A stretch of 64,000 bases of DNA from CAVXHV01 sp963761445 (lineage in GTDB: Bacteria > Planctomycetota > Planctomycetia > Isosphaerales > Isosphaeraceae): assembly GCA_963761445.1 (NCBI GenBank), contig CAVXHV010000005.1, positions 3,534,001 through 3,598,000 of the forward strand. Reading direction: 5' to 3'. A program made the translations under genes and the position numbers. Positions 24,604-33,354 of this stretch are shown here, piece after piece (within the stretch, counting starts at the first letter, position 1; the number at the start of each line of letters is the position of its first letter). The notes beneath the pieces are model-generated. The model did not search any database. It worked only from the letters and a program-made list of their open reading frames with translations, and was not told the origin of the DNA.

Positions 24604-25782
24604 CTAGGAGGTCCATTTGCGAAGCGCCGCCAGCGCGGTCTCCGTCGTCAAACGGTCGTCGTTGCGCCCGAGCCCACGAAGTGAGTCGTCGAATCGGCGG
24701 AAGGCCATCCGCATGTAAAGCTCGGCAGCGGTTTCGTCGAGTGAAGTCGCCGTGCCCTGCACGAGCGAGTGATCCCACCGCGAAAGCGTGCACGCCGAAG
24801 TGACGACTGCGATCGCGGCATCGGCAATTCGCTCCTGGTCGTACTGCCGGTCCAGGAACGCTTCTCGGTGCGCGATCAAGAGTCGCTCGACCGTCCGCCC
24901 GAATCGTGAGACCCGGCGAGCCAGCGCTTCCGAAATCGGCCGCAGCATGGGCGAAGCCACCGGCACCACCGGTGACCGCACCAGTTGCCCCAGGTGAGCC
25001 CCGCCGAATTTCCAGAGCGTCGGCAGAAACGAGCCCGGCTTCTTGAAACCCTCGAGCGTGCTCTTGAGCCCCTCGCCAATGTCGCGCATTCCCACCAGCG
25101 CGATGAAGGCCTTCAACACCTCGTTGGCCCCTTCACCGATGGTGTTGATCCTGGCGTCGCGCGTCATCCGCTCATAAGGCTCGTTGTTGAAATATCCCTG
25201 GCCGCCAAAGACCTGCAGCGTCTCGTACACTCCTTGCCAGAGCACTTCGGTCGTGAAAACCTTGAGGATGGCGGTCTCCAGCATGTAATCCTCGGCGCCG
25301 GTGTCGATCAAGGCAGCAGTCTGATACGTGGTCGCCTCCATCGCGTAAGCCGTCGCGGCCAGATAGGCGATCTTCTTCTTGATCAGCTCGAGCTCGGCCA
25401 GCGGCCGCCCGAACTGGTGGCGGCCCGCGGCATGCTTCGTCGCCGCGGCGAGCAACACCTTGGCCAGGCCAGTGCAGCTTGCGCCGAAGGTCGTGCGGCC
25501 GAAGTCCAGGACCGTCAGCGCCAGCTTGAGGCCCTTCCCGAGCTCGCCCAGTATGTTGCTCGCCGGCACGGGCATATCGTGAAAGGCCAGGCGAGCCGTG
25601 GCCGTGCCGCGGATCCCGAGTTTGGGCATCCTTGCCTCGACCACTTCAAAGCCGGGCATATCCGGCGTGACCAGAAACGCAGTGACCTTGGACTTGCCGC
25701 CGCGCGGGTCCGGCGTGCGGGCCATGACGGTCAAAACGCCCGCGATCGCGCCGTTCGTGATGTAACGCTTGCTCCCGTTCAA
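24604..25782 (-). CDS. Acyl-CoA dehydrogenase, C-terminal fragment
   Basis: The fragment continues 25838..26392. Between them the third frame supplies the FAD-binding segment ALTEEQAGSDASNVQTTATP, so two junctions or one indel near 25855 separate the pieces. MNGSKRYITNGAIAGVLTVM, FDMPVPASNILGELGKGLKL and QVFGGQGYFNNEPYERMTRD with the catalytic-loop region are standard; the additional about 180 C-terminal residues (EGLKSTLEGFKKPGSFLP onward) match the VLCAD/ACAD9-like group with a membrane-binding C-domain. It catalyses alpha,beta-dehydrogenation of long-chain acyl-CoA. Confidence 0.8.
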   Translation of the reverse strand: MNGSKRYITNGAIAGVLTVMARTPDPRGGKSKVTAFLVTPDMPGFEVVEARMPKLGIRGTATARLAFHDMPVPASNILGELGKGLKLALTVLDFGRTTFGASCTGLAKVLLAAATKHAAGRHQFGRPLAELELIKKKIAYLAATAYAMEATTYQTAALIDTGAEDYMLETAILKVFTTEVLWQGVYETLQVFGGQGYFNNEPYERMTRDARINTIGEGANEVLKAFIALVGMRDIGEGLKSTLEGFKKPGSFLPTLWKFGGAHLGQLVRSPVVPVASPMLRPISEALARRVSRFGRTVERLLIAHREAFLDRQYDQERIADAAIAVVTSACTLSRWDHSLVQGTATSLDETAAELYMRMAFRRFDDSLRGLGRNDDRLTTETALAALRKWTS

Positions 25783-25837
25783 GATGTAGGTCTGCCCGTC
25801 CGCCGTCGGCGTCGCCGTGGTCTGGACGTTACTGGCA

Positions 25838-26392
25838 TCAGACCCGGCCTGTTCTTCTGTCAGCGCGAAAGGCAGCCAGCTTCTCGGCGCGACTCAAGGG
25901 CGGCAGCCAGCGAGCTTTCTGCTCGGGAGTGCCGAAGAGCACGAGTGCCCTGAGGCCGATCGAATGGTGCGCATTGACAAAGACGGCCGTGGCCGCGCAG
26001 TGGCCTCCGATCACTTCCATGATCCGGCAATAACCCATCTGCGAAAACCCGCGCCCGCCCAGCTCGACGGGTGCGGCCATGCCCATCACGCCCAGCTCGG
26101 CCAGGCCATCGATGACCGACCGCGGAATGTCGGCGTCGCGGTCGATCGCCGCCGCGTCGATGTGCTCGTCCGCAAACGCGCGCACCGCAGCCACCGCTTC
26201 CTCGACCACCGGCCGCTCGCTCGAAGTCAGCTCAGGATACGGGAAAATCGCCTTGCCGCGAAACTCGCCGCGAAAAATCGCCTTCGCGAATCCCGCACGT
26301 GACTCGCCAGAGAAAAGCAGCTCCTCGGCCTGCTCGAGTTGCTGAGCCCGCAGCGCGCTCGCAGAATCCTGAACCGGCGACGATACCGCCAT
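25838..26392 (-). CDS. Acyl-CoA dehydrogenase, N-terminal fragment
   Basis: ATG 26392 follows AAGGAGAT by eight bases and gives MAVSSPVQDSASALRAQQLE; the frame is also open upstream into the neighbouring membrane protein, but only because that gene has an indel. The residues FRGKAIFPYPELTSSERPVV and GVMGMAAPVELGGRGFSQMG, then RIMEVIGGHCAATAVFVNAH are the N-terminal helical domain. Frame is lost after EKLAAF near 25858. The full enzyme is about 597 residues, right for the ACAD9-like group. Confidence 0.8.
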   Translation of the reverse strand: MAVSSPVQDSASALRAQQLEQAEELLFSGESRAGFAKAIFRGEFRGKAIFPYPELTSSERPVVEEAVAAVRAFADEHIDAAAIDRDADIPRSVIDGLAELGVMGMAAPVELGGRGFSQMGYCRIMEVIGGHCAATAVFVNAHHSIGLRALVLFGTPEQKARWLPPLSRAEKLAAFRADRRTGRV

Positions 26393-26445
26393 GACGTTAA
26401 TCTCCTTGATGCCACACGGATATCGATCAAGGCGCTTTTCCTTGA

Positions 26446-26863
26446 TCAGACTGGGGCGGAGACGCCGGTGCGCGCCGCGGCGCTCTTCACGCCGCGACCG
26501 ACCCACGAGCCCAGCGTCTTTACCGATCCAGAACGCGATCACGGCCCCGAACAAAATCATCAACTGAAGCACCCGGTTCACGCTCTTGAAATCCTGAACG
26601 TATTCCCAGAACGATTTGTCGGTGATGGTCGTGGTCCAATCTGCGAACAATCCCAGAGCCAACCCGGCGATCCCACAAACCACACCGCGGGCGTAAGACG
26701 GATGCCGCGCCAGCAGACCGCATCCCAGACCGAGAAACGCGCCCGGAATCATCCCGCCGTACAGCCCGGTGGACGCGATCCACCGGTAAAGAAAGTACCC
26801 CGCCACGCCTCCCAGAGCAGCCCCCACCAGACCCAGGAGATGACTGATCAGATACCGCGACAT
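26446..26863 (-). CDS. Small four-helix membrane protein (frame break near its end)
   Basis: ATG 26863, with GGAG eight bases upstream, gives MSRYLISHLLGLVGAALGGV and four hydrophobic helices up to LQLMILFGAVIAFWIGK. At the AAA of about 26518 the frame breaks: the neighbouring frame gives TLGSWVGRGVKSAAARTGVS APV and stops at 26446, a natural amphipathic end, while the original frame would run into the acyl-CoA dehydrogenase gene. About 138 residues. No family assigned; the glycine-rich helices resemble small channel-like or scaffold membrane proteins. Confidence 0.65.
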
Positions 26864-26960
26864 GCGCTTCACTCCGTGAGCGACTGATCGATCTGGAAGC
26901 CCGCCTGCCCAGATCATAACCGGATTTCGCATGAACAGCCATGTTCTACGGCAACGAGGA

Positions 26961-27881
26961 TCAGGGGCGGGCAGATCCAGGTTGAACGCCTCCCTGGCAC
27001 CACCTGCCTCCCTCAGCATGAATGTGTGGCCGCAGCTTGCGGTGTTCAGCAAGCAGTCGGGCCAGCGACGAGCCGCCTGGCAAGCCTCGTCTGCCATGGA
27101 TCAGGGCCAGGTCAACGTGCTTCCACATCTCATCATTGCGCTTCGGGAAAATGCGACCCGATTGGCGGCCCGGCCAGCGCTTGTGAAGGGCAAAGTACTC
27201 ATCCGCCCAGAGAAGTATCTGATCGATGGTCAACTTCTTCCGAGGTGTGTGTGGATAGCGGAGGCTCTCCCCACGCCACTCGGTCAAAAACTGCCGCAGC
27301 GACGAGCCGCCGCGTAAGCCGCGCGTGCCTCGAGAAAGAGCGATGGCGACGCCTGCCCACGATTCACCGCCGGAATTCGGAATCGCGCCCGACACCCGGA
27401 TCGGCCAGGTCCCGTGGCGAGCGCGATGGGCATCGGCCCACTCCAGGATCTGGCGAATTCCCAGCCGAGGCGGCTGCTTTTGATTACGCACACCACGCGC
27501 CGCCCTGAGGAACTGGGCCAGCGTCAAACCGCCACTCAATCCCCGGCACCCCTGGTTGAGCGCCGCGGAAATCGCATTCCAGTTCTCCCGTCGGTTCTCC
27601 CAAACCCTGCCCGAACGCACCGTCGGCCATCGACCCGTTCGCGCGCGGTGGGCGTCGGCCCATGCCAGAATCTGGGAATACGTCAGGCATTCGCGCTCGA
27701 TGGGCGGTCGGTATGCATGCATGTACGCCCTTCGGTCGGACTTCTTCACGCGCCCGTTCGCCTCGCTCAATGCAAGCTTTTGCCTCTCGCGGTATGCACG
27801 AAAGTACGCCCTTCGGTCGGACTTCTTTTCGCGCCCGTTCGTCTCGCTCGATGCAACCTCTTGTGTCTCGTTCTTGGTCAT
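26961..27881 (-). CDS. Three-repeat protein of unknown function
   Basis: The start MTKNETQEVASSETNGREKK is followed by two copies of a basic unit (SExNGRxKKSDRRAYxxAYR, residues 12-58). Then come three repeats of about 65 residues: ILAWADAHRARTGRWPTVRS, ILEWADAHRARHGTWPIRVS and ILLWADEYFALHKRWPGRQS, each ending with a G-x-RGLxGGxSLxxFL/LL helix. The repeats suggest tandem small helical DNA- or protein-binding units resembling, in layout only, helicase-associated or homeodomain-like repeats. I have seen similar sequence only in planctomycetes. Function unknown. The C-terminal 20 residues are Gly/Arg-rich. Confidence 0.7.
   Translation of the reverse strand: MTKNETQEVASSETNGREKKSDRRAYFRAYRERQKLALSEANGRVKKSDRRAYMHAYRPPIERECLTYSQILAWADAHRARTGRWPTVRSGRVWENRRENWNAISAALNQGCRGLSGGLTLAQFLRAARGVRNQKQPPRLGIRQILEWADAHRARHGTWPIRVSGAIPNSGGESWAGVAIALSRGTRGLRGGSSLRQFLTEWRGESLRYPHTPRKKLTIDQILLWADEYFALHKRWPGRQSGRIFPKRNDEMWKHVDLALIHGRRGLPGGSSLARLLAEHRKLRPHIHAEGGRWCQGGVQPGSARP
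27710..27871. repeat. Tandem direct repeat, 81-bp period
   Basis: Two units begin with GGTATGCA at 27710 and 27791 and share GTACGCCCTTCGGTCGGACT at 27723 and 27804, exactly 81 bases (27 codons) apart. The repeat keeps the reading frame of the minus-strand three-repeat protein and encodes its duplicated basic N-terminal unit, so it arose by an in-frame duplication. Confidence 0.85.
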
Positions 27882-27923
27882 TCGCGGCTCTCGCTCCCTG
27901 GTGCCATTGGGCCCGACGCACTG

Positions 27924-28157
27924 TCAATGCTTCCTCGGCCGCTCTGGGACCGGCCTCGTCGGACTCTGGGCCTCCCGTCGCGAGTCGATCTTCTTGAGCG
28001 GGAGCGTGGCGATATGCACTTGCCCACCGTGCACGGCGACGAGATCGAACACCCGCGCCGCCTGCGCCAGCCTCCAGCCATTGACGATGTAGAAATGCAA
28101 TGGGTGCGGTTGACAGCGAGTGCAAAGAGACCCGCTCAACACGTCGCGGGATCTCAA
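27924..28157 (-). CDS. Possible short gene of unknown function
   Basis: In the 360-base space between the repeat protein and amt, this frame gives 77 residues with a plausible helix-strand part (PLHFYIVNGWRLAQAARVFD, then LVAVHGGQVHIATLPLKK). Other frames here are Arg/Pro-rich noise. Start and reality are uncertain; no family recognised. Confidence 0.25.
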   Translation of the reverse strand: MRSRDVLSGSLCTRCQPHPLHFYIVNGWRLAQAARVFDLVAVHGGQVHIATLPLKKIDSRREAQSPTRPVPERPRKH

Positions 28158-28249
28158 CCGGCTCTCGCCATCGCTCTGCTAGTAATATACAACGCCTGGG
28201 CCAAAGAGGAAAACCTGGAGCCCTTTAGCGTCGGCAAGAAGTGTTCGCA

Positions 28250-29788
28250 TTAAACGAATTGTAGCGATCGTATCGGGGCGGAATTATCGGCAGAACCGCT
28301 ATTTCCGTTCCGGTCGTCGCCACGTGCCTTGAACCGGTCTGGGTGGCGCAGGGCGGCTCCGCCCGTCACGCCTCGATTCCGATGAGTTCTCCCTCGCCCA
28401 TCAGGTATCCGCGCTGGCCGTGCTGCGTGAGGTCGAGCCCGAGGTCTTCCTCCTCGGCCGTGACCCGCAGCCCGATCAGCCGGTCGATTACGACCAGGAG
28501 CACGGTCGTGACGACGACTGTGTAAAGCCCGACAGCCAGCGCGGCGATGGCCTGCGCCAGGAGCAAATCCACGTTGCCGGCGAGCAGGCCGCCCGCACCG
28601 CCCGTGAGGCTCGCAGCCGCCACGAAGCCGAGCATGAGCACGCCCGCGAATCCTCCAATGCCATGCACTCCGAAGACGTCGAGCGAGTCGTCGTAGCCCA
28701 GCTTTCCTTTGAGCAAGATCGCGAAATAGCACAAAGGCGCCACCATGAAGCCGATGGCGAAGGCGCCCAGCGGACTGACGTAACCCGCCGCCTGGGCTCA
28801 CGGCGACAAGCCCCGCAATCGCGCCGGTACAGGCACCCAGCACGGTCACCCGCCGTTTCTGGAGGTATTCCAGCAGGCTGAAGCTCACGATCGCGGCTGC
28901 GCCGCCGAGATTTGTCGACACAAACGCCGCGACCGAGGCCCCACTGGCGGCTCGGGCTCCCCCGGCGTTGAGCCCCTGCCATCCAAACCACAAGAGCCCG
29001 GTGCCCAGCGCGGTGAGGGTCAAGTTGTGGGGGTGCAGGTCTTCATGGTCCAGGCCCCTTCGCTTCCCGACCACCCGCACGCAGCACAGGGCGGCCAGAC
29101 CCGAGGTCATATGCACGACCAGCCCGCCGCCAAAATCGAGCGCGCCAAGCTGCTTGATCCAGCCGCCGGGCCCCCAGACCCAGTGCGCGATCGGGTCGTA
29201 GACGAGCGTCGACCAGAGCACCGTGAAGACCAGGTACGACGAGAACTTCACCCGCTCGACGATCGCCCCGGAAATGAGGGCCACTGCAAAAACCGCCACG
29301 AGCAGCTCGAAGAGCATGAAGAGCTGGTGCGGTATCAGAGGGGCCACCGCCGGGTTCGGGGTGACCCCGACTCCCTGCAGGAGCAGCCATTGCCCGCCAC
29401 CGCAGAAACCGCCCAGCACACTCCCGCCGAATGTCAGGCTGTAGCCGAACAAGAGCCACTGGAGCGTAATTGCCCCCAGCAGGATGAAAGTCTGTTGAAA
29501 CGCCGACAGCACATTCTTGCGGCGTGCCATTCCGCCGTAGAAGTGGCCCAGGGCCGGTATCATCGGCAGCGTGAGCGCACAGCAGAGCACGATCATGACG
29601 GTGTCGGCGGCCTGAAACGGCAGGTCCGGCGGCGGGCCGGGCGGCAAGTCGGCCCGCATCGTGCTCGGGCGCCCGCCATCGTCGGCCGTTTGCTGCGGCC
29701 CGCCCGCCCGGGCACCGCGCACGCCGATCGAGGCCGCCACCAGGGCCGGCACGAGCATCCACCAGATTGCGTGCTTCCGTCTCGCCAT
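28250..29788 (-). CDS. amt: Ammonium transporter (Amt family), N-terminal fragment
   Basis: The start at 29788 gives a signal-like MARRKHAIWWMLVPALVAAS, as in many long Amt proteins, then a linker and the Amt core: VMIVLCCALTLPMIPALGHF, YGGMARRKNVLSAFQQTFIL (phenylalanine-gate region), LVVHMTSGLAALCCVRVVGK with the pore His, and LLWFGWQGLNAGGARAASGA. Nine or ten helices are readable. Coherence ends at LVAVSPGG near 28795; one extra base there explains the break, and the rest lies in 28366..28746. The transporter moves ammonium across the inner membrane as a trimer. No glnK gene is visible alongside. Confidence 0.85.
   Translation of the reverse strand: MARRKHAIWWMLVPALVAASIGVRGARAGGPQQTADDGGRPSTMRADLPPGPPPDLPFQAADTVMIVLCCALTLPMIPALGHFYGGMARRKNVLSAFQQTFILLGAITLQWLLFGYSLTFGGSVLGGFCGGGQWLLLQGVGVTPNPAVAPLIPHQLFMLFELLVAVFAVALISGAIVERVKFSSYLVFTVLWSTLVYDPIAHWVWGPGGWIKQLGALDFGGGLVVHMTSGLAALCCVRVVGKRRGLDHEDLHPHNLTLTALGTGLLWFGWQGLNAGGARAASGASVAAFVSTNLGGAAAIVSFSLLEYLQKRRVTVLGACTGAIAGLVAVSPGGGLRQSAGRLRHRLHGGAFVLFRDLAQRKAGLRRLARRLRSAWHWRIRGRAHARLRGGCEPHGRCGRPARRQRGFAPGAGHRRAGCRALHSRRHDRAPGRNRPADRAAGHGRGGRPRARPHAARPARIPDGRGRTHRNRGVTGGAALRHPDRFKARGDDRNGNSGSADNSAPIRSLQFV
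28351..28364. terminator. GC-rich hairpin just downstream of amt
   Basis: GGGCGGCTCCGCCC is a perfect inverted repeat two bases past the amt stop (28366). The loop is very short and no T-run follows on the minus strand, so a terminator role is only a guess. Confidence 0.25.
28366..28746 (-). CDS. amt: Ammonium transporter, C-terminal fragment
   Basis: The frame can be followed upstream to about 28793 as GYVSPLGAFAIGF and then MVAPLCYFAILLKGKLGYDD, LDVFGVHGIGGFAGVLMLGF with the second conserved pore His, and the last helix VGLYTVVVTTVLLVVIDRLI. The cytoplasmic tail (EEEDLGLDLTQHGQRGYLMG) matches the Amt consensus, including the DxxxHG motif. Together with 28250..29788 it forms a complete transporter of about 470 residues. 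Confidence 0.85.
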   Translation of the reverse strand: MVAPLCYFAILLKGKLGYDDSLDVFGVHGIGGFAGVLMLGFVAAASLTGGAGGLLAGNVDLLLAQAIAALAVGLYTVVVTTVLLVVIDRLIGLRVTAEEEDLGLDLTQHGQRGYLMGEGELIGIEA

Positions 29789-30070
29789 GGTCTCGCTCCA
29801 CCAGCATGCAGCTCAGACCATTGCAGGCCGCTCTGCCCGGGTGCCTTCGAAATCGTCTGTGGTCAGGGGAGGGTTGTCCCATGTTAGGGCCCGCGACCGC
29901 TGATGAACAGACGGTGGAGAGTAGCAATGGACCAGGAGATTCCAATAAGATCGAGTTGGGCCGAGCGTTTTCTGGCTTTGAAGGTTCGCTGCTTCTCGTC
30001 ACGCACAGCGATTCACGACCGGCCTTCGCCTTGAACCGGCGTGTTCTTTTTCCGTGAGATCGGGATCAGA

Positions 30071-31636
30071 ATGCTGTGTACGCCATGTAAACCATACATT
30101 CTTGGCGCCCTGCTCATCGCGGCCGCCGCCAGCTCAACTCTCCGCGCCGAGCAGCCGGCCGAGCTCTCCATCGGTGGCAAGTCCCGAGCGTTCTGGATCG
30201 CCTCGTTGAAGAGTGAGGATAAGAAGATCCGCTCGCGGGGCTGTGAAGCGCTTGGGCTCATGGGTCTGAGTGCGAAAGACGCCGTGCCGAACCTGATCGT
30301 CGCGGCGGGAGACGTTGATGAGCAGGTCCGATCATCGGCCATGATCGCGCTGGGTGAGATCGGCCCCGCCGCGGATTCTGCCGTCCCGTTGCTCATCCGC
30401 CGGATCCACGAATCGCAGTCGGACGTCGAGATCGGCAACGCGCGGCAAGCTCTGGTGGGTATCGGGCGCCCCGCGGTTCCCGAGCTGATGAACCACTTGG
30501 CACACGACGAGGCGGCAAATAAGATCCGGCTGGTCGGGGTCCTGGGCCACATTGGTCCCGACGCCGGAGCTGCCGTCCCGCTGCTAACCACCGAGCTTGA
30601 CGCCGCCCGCCCTGGCTCGACCTATTCCGGCTATTTGATCGACGCGCTCGGGCATATCGGTCCCGCGGCGAAGCCGGCCGCGCCGGCTTTGTCGCGAATC
30701 CTCGCCGGCGGTTTCTCGGGCAAAGCGGAACTGAGCGAGCTTCTCGCACCGCTGTCCGTCGCTCTCACGCGAATCGGCGAGCCGCCCGTGGCTTTCCTGC
30801 TCGAGCGCCTCTCAAGCCGCGACCGTGAGCTTCGCCTGCTTGCCCCCGAGCTACTCGGGAGAATTGGCCCTCGTACAATGGCGTCGAGCGCCAAGCTTTC
30901 AGCGATCCTGGATAACCGGGGTGAACCTGCCGATTTCCGCTTGCGGGTGGCCATTGCGCTCGGCCGGATCGATCCCGACTCGCCGCGTGTTGTGCCCGCC
31001 CTCGTCGAGGCGATCGACCATGATCCGCCGCGTGCGATCCGCGCGCTCATCGAGCTTGGGCCCCGCGCGGCCGCAGCCGTGCCGCGCCTGGTCGCGCTGC
31101 TCGGCGTCGACGACAAAAACGTGGCCGATCGACCCAGCCGCCTGGCACTTCTCGCACTTCCGCAAATCGACCCCGAAGGGCTCCAGTGCCTTCCGGCCGT
31201 TATTCATGCGTTCGAGAGTCATATGGACCACACCCGCGCTTTCGCGGCATACGCCCTGGCGGAGTTCGGTCCGCCTGCCAGAGCGAGCGTTCCGTCATTG
31301 ATGAGGGGCTTCCTGGTCGAGTGCGAGACCTACGCCGACGACGCGGGCGATGCGATCCATGACAGCATCGCCGTGGCTCTGCGGCAGATTGGCGCGCATC
31401 CCAATTTCGTCGTTTCCACCATGATTTCGGTCCTGAAGAACCAGCAGAAGTCAGACCGTCATCGCAATGCCTTGATCGCTCTGTCGGGTTATGGGCCGGC
31501 CGCCAAGCCGGCGCTGCCGCAATTGATCGCAGCACTCGACCGCCCCTGGCAGGCTCTCGCCGCTGAAGTGCTGGGCCGGATTGGTCCCGACGCCGCGCGA
31601 GGCGCTGCCAGCGCTTCGGGCGAGCCTCGCCAATAA
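30071..31636 (+). CDS. Secreted HEAT-repeat protein, N-terminal fragment
   Basis: ATG 30071 begins MLCTPCKPYILGALLIAAAA with cleavage near LRAEQ. From residue 40 on, more than ten HEAT/PBS-lyase-type repeats of about 37 residues follow, with the recurring LGxIGPxAxxAVPxL core (for example ALGEIGPAADSAVPLLIRRI and VLGHIGPDAGAAVPLLTTEL). Such solenoids bind proteins; no active site is visible. In-frame sequence ends at GRIGPDAA near 31600; the next frame continues REALPALRASLANK into 31581..32027. Confidence 0.8.
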   Translation: MLCTPCKPYILGALLIAAAASSTLRAEQPAELSIGGKSRAFWIASLKSEDKKIRSRGCEALGLMGLSAKDAVPNLIVAAGDVDEQVRSSAMIALGEIGPAADSAVPLLIRRIHESQSDVEIGNARQALVGIGRPAVPELMNHLAHDEAANKIRLVGVLGHIGPDAGAAVPLLTTELDAARPGSTYSGYLIDALGHIGPAAKPAAPALSRILAGGFSGKAELSELLAPLSVALTRIGEPPVAFLLERLSSRDRELRLLAPELLGRIGPRTMASSAKLSAILDNRGEPADFRLRVAIALGRIDPDSPRVVPALVEAIDHDPPRAIRALIELGPRAAAAVPRLVALLGVDDKNVADRPSRLALLALPQIDPEGLQCLPAVIHAFESHMDHTRAFAAYALAEFGPPARASVPSLMRGFLVECETYADDAGDAIHDSIAVALRQIGAHPNFVVSTMISVLKNQQKSDRHRNALIALSGYGPAAKPALPQLIAALDRPWQALAAEVLGRIGPDAARGAASASGEPRQ

Positions 31637-32027
31637 AAGATCCAGCCGGAGGCAGACCGAAGTGTTGGTCGCGATTCTGCGGATCGATCCGTCGAGCGCG
31701 GGTGAGGTCGAGGCCGCTCTCGCTTCAATCGACAACTTCGAGGATCGAGCCCGCATCGCAGGCGCGCTGCGACGGTCGTCTCCGGAAGGGGAAGGACTCA
31801 CGCGGCGTTACGTGAAATGGTTCGACGTGTGGCTCGAGCGCGACTTTGACCCGCTTGACGGCGTCACCAGAGGAATCGAGAGATTCGTTGCGATGTTCGA
31901 GAGCTTTGGTCCTGGTGCACGCGCTGCAATCCCCCAGCTCACGTTATTGTTGACTCACAAGGACCGCGCGATCCGGTTAGCCGCTCGGGACGCCCTCGCG
32001 CGGATCGAAATGACCAGGCCGCTTTGA
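31581..32027 (+). CDS. Secreted HEAT-repeat protein, C-terminal fragment
   Basis: The last repeats of the preceding gene: REALPALRASLANKRSSRRQ, then IDPSSAGEVEAALASIDNFE and FGPGARAAIPQLTLLLTHKD with a final RLAARDALARIEM helix. Residues before about 31600 are out of frame. The complete protein would be about 645 residues. Confidence 0.75.
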   Translation: MVPTPREALPALRASLANKRSSRRQTEVLVAILRIDPSSAGEVEAALASIDNFEDRARIAGALRRSSPEGEGLTRRYVKWFDVWLERDFDPLDGVTRGIERFVAMFESFGPGARAAIPQLTLLLTHKDRAIRLAARDALARIEMTRPL

Positions 32028-32237
32028 GCGGTGCAGGAAGCCGGCGATCAGTCCGGTAGCCGCTCGGCGTGCGTGCCGCCGCCATCACGCGGTTTGCCGC
32101 AGTGAACTCCCGCGTTGGACTTCTTGCCGTTTTCGTGAGAAGATCGACCGTCGAGTGATGGCTCCGTGAAGCCATGAGCGACGTTCTGATTGGATCGGAG
32201 AAGGCCCGGACGCGATCCGCGGCAGATCGAAGGCAAG

Positions 32238-33197
32238 ATGGACCCAACCGTGCGCGAAGCAGTGGAACGGCTCGATGACCGGCTCAGCCGTCTTTCGAGT
32301 CAGATGGACGAATTGCGACAGAACGTCAGGCAGGTCGCCGCGGTTGCAGAGGCGGATCCGGAGATGGCGCTGACCAAAGCGCGCAAAGTGCTTGAAAGCG
32401 TTCTCCGCCGGGTGTGGGAACATTTCATACCCAACGAGCCGATCGGGACCCGGCCGCTCGAGGAAGTCCTGCAGCGGCTTCAGAAGAACGGCTTCCTGCC
32501 GCGCAAGCAGGCCGCTTATGCAGTCGCCGTGAAGGAGCTGGGCAATGTCGGCACTCACGTTCACGACGAGAAGGTAGATAAGAAGGATGTGGTGCAAGCC
32601 CTCAATCCGTTGATTGCAGTCCTGGAGTGGTACTTCGATCAAGACTGGGTGGAGGGCGGCGCTTTGGCGAAGCAAGTCAAAGTAGACCCGCCCATCGACC
32701 CCGGTCTCGGGCCGGTGCAGGGTGGTGTCGAACCCGAGCACGCCTGGCGCCCACGGCTCATAGTCGGATTGGCTATCGCCTTCGGCGTGCTGCTGGTAAC
32801 GGTCATCGCCGCCGGATTCGCGGGCATGTTTCGAAGTTCGGGAAACACGCCGTCAGTCGTCGACTCGGCCGCTCGGACGGTCGCTGAGCCAGCCGCTCAG
32901 CCTATCGCCCCGAACGCTGTTAGATCTGACGAGGATCGAATTCAAGGCCGATGGCAGTCGGTGGAGGGTCAAGCCACCACTAAAAAAAACGCCGACGTCA
33001 AAGCCACCGCCTTCGTGTATGTTTGGACGTTTCGGGGCTCGCGCCTGTCGACCGAGCAGTTAGCTGACGGAAAGGTACAAGTCAACGATCGCGGGACATT
33101 CTCGCTGAGCCAGCGCGGCGAGCAAAAGTTATTCGACTTCGAGGGCAAGCGGCAGAGTGGCGCGAACGATCGAGAAAAGGGGAATCTACGCGTTTGA
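32238..33197 (+). CDS. DUF4145-like protein with membrane span and TIGR03067-like end
   Basis: MDPTVREAVERLDDRLSRLS starts at 32238 with a weak ribosome site. Residues 1-45 form a coiled coil; 45-145 (KARKVLESVLRRVWEHF, KELGNVGTHVHDEKVDKKDV) match the DUF4145 helical domain often linked to defence or nucleic-acid proteins. A membrane helix follows (LIVGLAIAFGVLLVTVIAAG), then DEDRIQGRWQSVEG, the opening of the planctomycete TIGR03067 domain. The frame breaks near 33165: the next frame reads RGIYAFEGDFLRVCYTFTTR and PESFDLQRGGRG and stops at 33333, which is the proper domain end. Confidence 0.7.
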   Translation: MDPTVREAVERLDDRLSRLSSQMDELRQNVRQVAAVAEADPEMALTKARKVLESVLRRVWEHFIPNEPIGTRPLEEVLQRLQKNGFLPRKQAAYAVAVKELGNVGTHVHDEKVDKKDVVQALNPLIAVLEWYFDQDWVEGGALAKQVKVDPPIDPGLGPVQGGVEPEHAWRPRLIVGLAIAFGVLLVTVIAAGFAGMFRSSGNTPSVVDSAARTVAEPAAQPIAPNAVRSDEDRIQGRWQSVEGQATTKKNADVKATAFVYVWTFRGSRLSTEQLADGKVQVNDRGTFSLSQRGEQKLFDFEGKRQSGANDREKGNLRV

Positions 33198-33354
33198 GGG
33201 CGACTTTCTTAGAGTCTGCTATACGTTCACCACCAGGGCGGAGAAAGGTCGCGACCTTCCGCGGCCGGAGTCATTCGACTTGCAACGCGGCGGTCGAGGA
33301 CTTTCACTGAAATTCAGGCGTGTCGGCGAATAACAGTGTTCGCGCCGGACATGG

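Noticed and set aside
27484..28125. A long minus-strand frame overlapping the three-repeat protein
   Set aside because: It is Arg/Gly/Pro-rich, lacks a family signature and overlaps a frame with clear internal repeats; it is an out-of-frame shadow that contains the 81-bp repeat.
28346..28368. A riboswitch or GlnK-linked control element beside amt
   Set aside because: The GC-rich palindrome lies downstream of the gene and has almost no loop; nothing similar is present upstream.
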